Source of the DNA: an uncultured Blautia sp.
GTDB lineage: Bacteria > Bacillota > Clostridia > Lachnospirales > Lachnospiraceae
Length of the DNA stretch: 8,694 nt
Assembly: GCA_900542045.1 (NCBI GenBank)
Contig: UQMI01000078.1
Coordinates: 1 to 8,694 of the forward strand
Reading direction: 5' to 3'
Each line of letters begins with the position of its first letter. Position 1 is the first letter of the stretch. The notes under the pieces were generated by a model. The model was not told where the DNA came from. It ran no database searches and was given only the letters and a program-made list of their open reading frames with translations. A program made the translations under genes and the position numbers. Below, piece after piece: positions 6,375 through 8,694 of the stretch.

Positions 6375-6469
6375 TGTTGTGAAAAAAGATGGTCCTCTGT
6401 TACGGAGTTTCCAGGAGAGAAACTCATTTTATGCGTATTAAGAACATCCAGTTAAAAGGAGAGAATACA
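6375..6469 (+). promoter_or_regulatory. Structured rplS mRNA leader, candidate L19 autoregulatory leader
   Basis: The leader contains a perfect 7-bp hairpin: GAGTTTC (6405-6411) with GAAACTC (6419-6425) and the loop CAGGAGA. The loop and 3' stem carry AGGAGAGAA (6413-6421), the same nine bases as the real ribosome site AGGAGAGAA at 6457-6465. Rfam describes an L19 leader family in Firmicutes. I cannot confirm membership by eye, but a hairpin leader ahead of rplS fits autoregulation by L19. Confidence 0.5.
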
Positions 6470-6817
6470 ATGAACGAAATCATCAGAAACATTGAAGCTG
6501 CTCAGCTGAAAGCAGAAGTACCGCAGTTCCGCGTAGGTGACACAGTAAAAGTACATGCCCTGATCCGCGAGGGAAATCGTGAGAGAATTCAGGTATTTGA
6601 AGGTACTGTACTGAAGAGACAGGGCGGAAGCACCAGAGAAACTTTTACAGTCAGAAAGACTTCCAATGGCGTTGGCGTTGAGAAGACCTGGCCGTTACAT
6701 TCTCCGCACGTGGTAAAAGTAGAAGTAGTAAGACGCGGTAAAGCAAGACGCGCAAAACTGAACTATTTAAGACAGCGTGTAGGAAAGGCTGCAAAGGTAA
6801 AAGAGCTGGTAAGATAA
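6470..6817 (+). CDS. rplS: 50S ribosomal protein L19
   Basis: L19 (bL19) is a structural protein of the large ribosomal subunit, located near the interface with the 30S subunit. The 115-residue length is standard. The family signature is clear: [26 protein letters not shown] as the first beta region (20-45), [20 protein letters not shown] (60-79), then the basic [19 protein letters not shown] (83-101) and a lysine-rich tail. The ATG at 6470 was chosen because AGGAGAG stands 6-8 nt upstream and MNEIIRNIE is the usual N-terminus. In-frame ATGs at 6389 and 6431 have no ribosome site, and the first would be only about 14 nt from the predicted transcription start. Tandem TAA-type stops and a strong terminator follow. 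The gene has its own promoter rather than sitting behind trmD. Confidence 0.97.
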   Translation: MNEIIRNIEAAQLKAEVPQFRVGDTVKVHALIREGNRERIQVFEGTVLKRQGGSTRETFTVRKTSNGVGVEKTWPLHSPHVVKVEVVRRGKARRAKLNYLRQRVGKAAKVKELVR

Positions 6818-6828
6818 TAAGGAATGAT

Positions 6829-6865
6829 AACAGGGACATATACGACAGTATCTGTCCCTGTTTTT
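6829..6865 (+). terminator. Intrinsic terminator after rplS
   Basis: AACAGGGACA (6829-6838) pairs perfectly over 10 bp with TGTCCCTGTT (6853-6862). The inner part can add ATAC with GTAT. A T-run (6861-6865) follows at once. It sits between rplS and lepB, and no promoter is visible after it, so it probably attenuates lepB-rbgA expression relative to rplS. Confidence 0.9.
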
Positions 6866-6881
6866 CCATACCCATGTATGG
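6866..6881 (+). promoter_or_regulatory. Short hairpin between the terminator and the lepB ribosome site
   Basis: CCATAC (6866-6871) pairs with GTATGG (6876-6881) around a CCAT loop. It starts right after the terminator T-run and ends 9 nt before the lepB ribosome site. It could form on read-through transcripts and shape translation start. No function is shown. Confidence 0.4.
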
Positions 6882-6904
6882 GATATGACAGAGGGAGGAT
6901 GGGT

Positions 6905-6988
6905 ATGAAGCAGGAGAAACAGGGTATGAAACAGGAGAAGTCGGGCATGCAGCAGGAGAAGCCGGACAGGAAGCGGGAGAAGCTGAAA
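6905..6988 (+). repeat. 21-bp coding tandem repeat at the lepB 5' end
   Basis: Four in-frame units (6905-6925, 6926-6946, 6947-6967, 6968-6988) encode MKQEKQG, MKQEKSG, MQQEKPD and RKREKLK. The first three each start with ATG and contain CAGGAGAA. The fourth has decayed (AGG for ATG, CGGGAGAA). The 20 nt before unit 1 (6885-6904), which include the ribosome site, look like a degenerate unit with one base lost. Confidence 0.85.
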
Positions 6989-7543
6989 AAGGCCAGGGAA
7001 CTGTGGACCAGGGGAAAGAAGCAGCCGGCGTTCCTCTGGGCCTTTCAGATTGTGGCAGTGCTGTTTTTCGCCATCGTGGTCGCGCTGTTTTTCTTCCAGT
7101 CAGTGACCATGCGGGAAAACTCCATGGAACCTACTCTGGATACCGGAGACCGGATATTTGTAAATCGGTTTTCCTATCAGTTTTCCGAGCCGAAACGGGG
7201 AGATATCATTGTTTTCAAGACCAGTGCCAGTGATGATGCCGCGCTGCATATTAAGCGTGTGATCGGGCTTCCGGGAGAGAGTGTCCGGATTTCGGACGGA
7301 GAGATCCTGATCGACGGAGAGGTTTATCAGGAAGCCGGCAGCTTTCCTGTGATTCAGAATCCGGGACTGGCAGAGACATCCGTTACGCTGGGATCGGGTG
7401 AATATTTTGTTCTGGGGGATAATCGAAACAACAGTGAGGACAGCCGGTATGGAGATATCGGCAATGTTCAGAAACAGTATATAGTGGGCAAGGCATGGTT
7501 TGTATCTTCGCCCTGGGCAAAATTTGGATTTTTGAGAGGTTAA
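6905..7543 (+). CDS. lepB: Signal peptidase I with a repeat-built cytoplasmic N-terminus
   Basis: Type I signal peptidase removes signal peptides from secreted proteins at the outer face of the membrane. From ATG 6905 it has 212 residues. Residues 1-41 are highly charged and lie in the cytoplasm. One membrane segment spans about 43-64 (LWAFQIVAVLFFAIVVALFFF). Catalytic Ser73 is in NSMEPTLDTGD, and the general base Lys118 is in HIKRVIGLPGE. The box E motif GDNRNNSEDSR (171-181) is complete, so the enzyme should be active. The start was chosen for GGAGG (6894-6898) with 6-nt spacing; ATG 6899 is too close to it, and ATG 6824 lies inside the terminator region. In-frame ATGs at 6926 and 6947 are further options. 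The N-terminus is a tandem repeat (separate entry). rbgA follows after 3 nt, so the two genes are co-transcribed. Confidence 0.95.
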   Translation: MKQEKQGMKQEKSGMQQEKPDRKREKLKKARELWTRGKKQPAFLWAFQIVAVLFFAIVVALFFFQSVTMRENSMEPTLDTGDRIFVNRFSYQFSEPKRGDIIVFKTSASDDAALHIKRVIGLPGESVRISDGEILIDGEVYQEAGSFPVIQNPGLAETSVTLGSGEYFVLGDNRNNSEDSRYGDIGNVQKQYIVGKAWFVSSPWAKFGFLRG

Positions 7544-7546
7544 CAG

Positions 7547-8395
7547 ATGAATATACAATGGTATCCTGGCCATATGACGAAAGCAAAACGTCAGATGCAG
7601 GAAGATATAAAATTGATCGATCTGCTGATCGAACTTGTGGATGCGCGGGTGCCCATGAGCAGCCGGAATCCGGATGTGGATCAGCTTGGACAGAACAAAG
7701 CGCGGCTGATTCTGCTCAATAAGGCGGATCTGGCAGACGATGCCGGGAATGAACGATGGAAAGCATATTTTCAGGACCGGGGGTTCCATGTGGTAAAGCT
7801 GGATGCCAGAGACCGGAAGGGGATCAAGGGAATCCAGTCTGTAATCCTGGAGGCCTGTAAGGAAAAAATCGAACGGGACAGAAGAAGAGGGATCCAGAAC
7901 CGGCCGGTGCGGGCTATGGTGGTGGGAATCCCCAATGTAGGGAAATCCACGTTTATCAATACTTATGCGGGCAGAGCCTGTGCCAAAACCGGAAACAAAC
8001 CGGGCGTAACCAAAGGAAAACAGTGGATTCGTCTGAATAAGCAGGTAGAGCTCTTGGATACGCCCGGAATCCTGTGGCCGAAATTTGAAGACCCGGAAGT
8101 GGGAATTCGGCTGGCCCTGATCGGTTCCATTAAGGATGAACTGCTGAATGTGGATGAACTTTCTCTGAAACTCATTGAATATCTGGTGTCGGCCTATCCC
8201 GGTACGCTTCAGGAACGTTATGGAGTGGCAGAAGAAGGGCTTCCTGTGGGTATTCTGGAGCAGATCGCAGAAGTCAGAGGCTGCCTGAAAAAAGGACAGG
8301 AGCTGGATTATACAAAGGCGGCGGCACTGGTTTTGGAAGAATTCCGCAGCGGTAAACTGGGCAGGATCAGCCTGGAGCTGCCCGGTGAACAGTAA
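7547..8395 (+). CDS. rbgA: Ribosome biogenesis GTPase RbgA (YlqF)
   Basis: RbgA is a circularly permuted GTPase needed late in assembly of the 50S subunit, where it acts on the 45S precursor. The 282-residue length matches the family. The order of the GTP motifs shows the permutation: G4 NKAD (58-61) comes first, then G1 GIPNVGKST (127-135), G2 PGVTKG (152-157) and G3 DTPG (171-174). The N-terminal IQWYPGHMTKAKRQ is the typical YlqF opening. The C-terminal domain (about 190-282) is the RNA-binding part. The start is 3 nt after the lepB stop, with GAGAGG at 7534-7539 as the ribosome site. Grouping with rplS fits a large-subunit assembly unit. In many Firmicutes rnhB follows, but here about 300 nt without a gene follow. 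Confidence 0.96.
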   Translation: MNIQWYPGHMTKAKRQMQEDIKLIDLLIELVDARVPMSSRNPDVDQLGQNKARLILLNKADLADDAGNERWKAYFQDRGFHVVKLDARDRKGIKGIQSVILEACKEKIERDRRRGIQNRPVRAMVVGIPNVGKSTFINTYAGRACAKTGNKPGVTKGKQWIRLNKQVELLDTPGILWPKFEDPEVGIRLALIGSIKDELLNVDELSLKLIEYLVSAYPGTLQERYGVAEEGLPVGILEQIAEVRGCLKKGQELDYTKAAALVLEEFRSGKLGRISLELPGEQ

Positions 8396-8428
8396 AAAAC
8401 AAAATAAACAGGATAAAATACGTTGTAT

Positions 8429-8457
8429 TTGACACGAATAGTGTTCAAGTGTTTCAT
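8429..8457 (+). promoter_or_regulatory. Possible sigma-A promoter in the terminal spacer
   Basis: TTGACA (8429-8434) is a perfect -35 box. At 17-nt spacing the -10 is TTTCAT (8452-8457), which matches only four of six consensus bases. Transcription would start near 8464. This is a weak candidate without further support. Confidence 0.35.
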
Positions 8458-8470
8458 TTCGCTTCAATCG

Positions 8471-8504
8471 GTGCCGTACATCCCTCCGGATGGCCGGCAC
8501 TTTT
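8471..8504 (+). terminator. Hairpin with short T-run, possible rbgA terminator
   Basis: GTGCCG (8471-8476) pairs with CGGCAC (8495-8500). Inside it CATCC (8479-8483) pairs with GGATG (8488-8492) across a 2x2 internal loop. Four T residues follow (8501-8504). An outer pairing of TCAATC (8464-8469) with GATTGA (8507-8512) can extend the structure, which would compete with termination. Confidence 0.55.
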
Positions 8505-8536
8505 AAGATTGAGGGGAAAAGGGAAGGAATGATTTC

Positions 8537-8570
8537 TCCAACCCGGACAGATCTGTGTCCACAGGTTGGA
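8537..8570 (+). ncRNA. Two-part hairpin of unknown role
   Basis: TCCAACC (8537-8543) pairs with GGTTGGA (8564-8570). Within it GGACA (8545-8549) pairs with TGTCC (8556-8560), leaving a one-base bulge on one side and ACA on the other. No T-run follows directly, so it is not a plain terminator. It matches no RNA class that I recognise. Confidence 0.4.
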
Positions 8571-8646
8571 TTTGGATCTTCAAATACGTACAGAAGTATT
8601 TTTATCTGTGTCTACCCGATGCCCGGGATAACATTTGTTAAAAGGG

Positions 8647-8684
8647 GCTGTCGCACTAAATAATTAGTGCGGCAGCACTTTTTT
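8647..8684 (+). terminator. Strong intrinsic terminator at the window end
   Basis: A 13-bp stem with one G-T wobble forms between 8647-8659 and 8664-8676 around the loop ATAA. A run of six T (8679-8684) follows two bases later. On the minus strand the hairpin is followed by CCCCTTTT, so it may act in both directions. The 5' arm (GGGGCTGTCGCAC) resembles ends seen in some insertion sequences. Confidence 0.8.
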
Positions 8685-8694
8685 GCAGAGAATA

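Larger units (their letters stand above)
8396..8694 (+). other. Gene-free region with several hairpins
   Basis: No frame of useful length with a ribosome site is present on either strand. The region contains a perfect TTGACA, a GC-rich hairpin with a short T-run (8471-8504), a 12-bp two-part hairpin (8537-8570), an AT hairpin with AAATAC (8582-8587), GTATTT (8596-8601) and a T-run to 8603, and a strong terminator (8647-8684). ATCTGTGTC occurs twice (8551-8559 and 8604-8612). It could be an untranslated RNA, a leader for a gene beyond the window, or terminator-rich spacer. Confidence 0.6.

Noticed and set aside
6389..6469. Earlier start for rplS at ATG 6389 or 6431
   Set aside because: Neither has a ribosome site, ATG 6389 is about 14 nt from the predicted transcript start, and the L19 family begins at the MNEIIRNIE segment.
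6824..6904. lepB start at ATG 6824
   Set aside because: It would translate through the rplS terminator hairpin and lacks a spaced ribosome site. GGAGG fits ATG 6905.
7100..8500. Long minus-strand open frame opposite lepB and rbgA
   Set aside because: It lies antisense to two motif-complete genes. The predicted protein is Phe/Ile/His-rich without recognisable domains, as expected for a codon-bias shadow.
1..8694. CRISPR array, tRNA, rRNA or defence system
   Set aside because: No regular repeat-spacer pattern of CRISPR length, no cloverleaf and no defence-type protein motif was found. The short repeats described have no spacers.
8396..8694. T-box or other named riboswitch in the terminal spacer
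   Set aside because: The T-box AGGGTGGTACCGCG motif and the cores of common riboswitches that I can recall are absent, so it is left unassigned.

Overview
The window reads as a gut-type Clostridia chromosome, most likely Lachnospiraceae. This is inferred from moderate GC, strong GGAGG-type ribosome sites, sigma-A promoters, an unfused trpE/trpG pair, and a rplS-lepB-rbgA gene neighbourhood. No sequence search was run, so genus and species are not claimed. All genes are on the plus strand, and I found no convincing minus-strand gene, tRNA, rRNA, CRISPR array or transposase gene.

Region 1 (1-5545) is the tryptophan operon in the order trpE(3' end)-trpG-trpD-trpC-trpF-trpB-trpA, which covers chorismate to L-tryptophan. 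Most junctions are tight: TAG directly followed by ATG between E and G, a 4-nt overlap between C and F, and an 8-nt overlap between B and A. The exception is a 180-nt spacer between trpF and trpB. A 29-nt tandem duplication sits across the trpF stop codon, and that spacer begins inside it. The operon's promoter and any Trp-sensing leader lie upstream of the window.

Region 2 (5546-6256) opens with a well-formed sigma-A promoter just after trpA. A leader of about 180 nt follows, containing a degenerate 11-bp tandem array, and then a GNAT-family N-acetyltransferase gene.

Region 3 (6257-8395) is a translation and secretion cluster. It has an upstream region with direct GGCAG repeats and a perfect inverted repeat, a near-consensus promoter, a structured 5' leader, rplS (ribosomal protein L19), a strong intrinsic terminator, lepB (signal peptidase I) and rbgA/ylqF (50S assembly GTPase). 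No promoter is visible between the terminator and lepB, so lepB and rbgA probably depend on read-through from rplS. The lepB N-terminus is built from a 21-bp tandem repeat that carries a Shine-Dalgarno-like motif and an ATG in each of its first three copies.

Region 4 (8396-8694) has no gene. It holds a perfect TTGACA element, three to four stable hairpins and a strong intrinsic terminator at the window edge. This fits a short unassigned structured RNA, or simply spacer DNA with stacked terminators.

Most of the window is ordinary housekeeping DNA. The parts worth a second look are the short repeats, the leaders, the last 300 bases, and the Glu in place of the usual catalytic Asp in TrpA.
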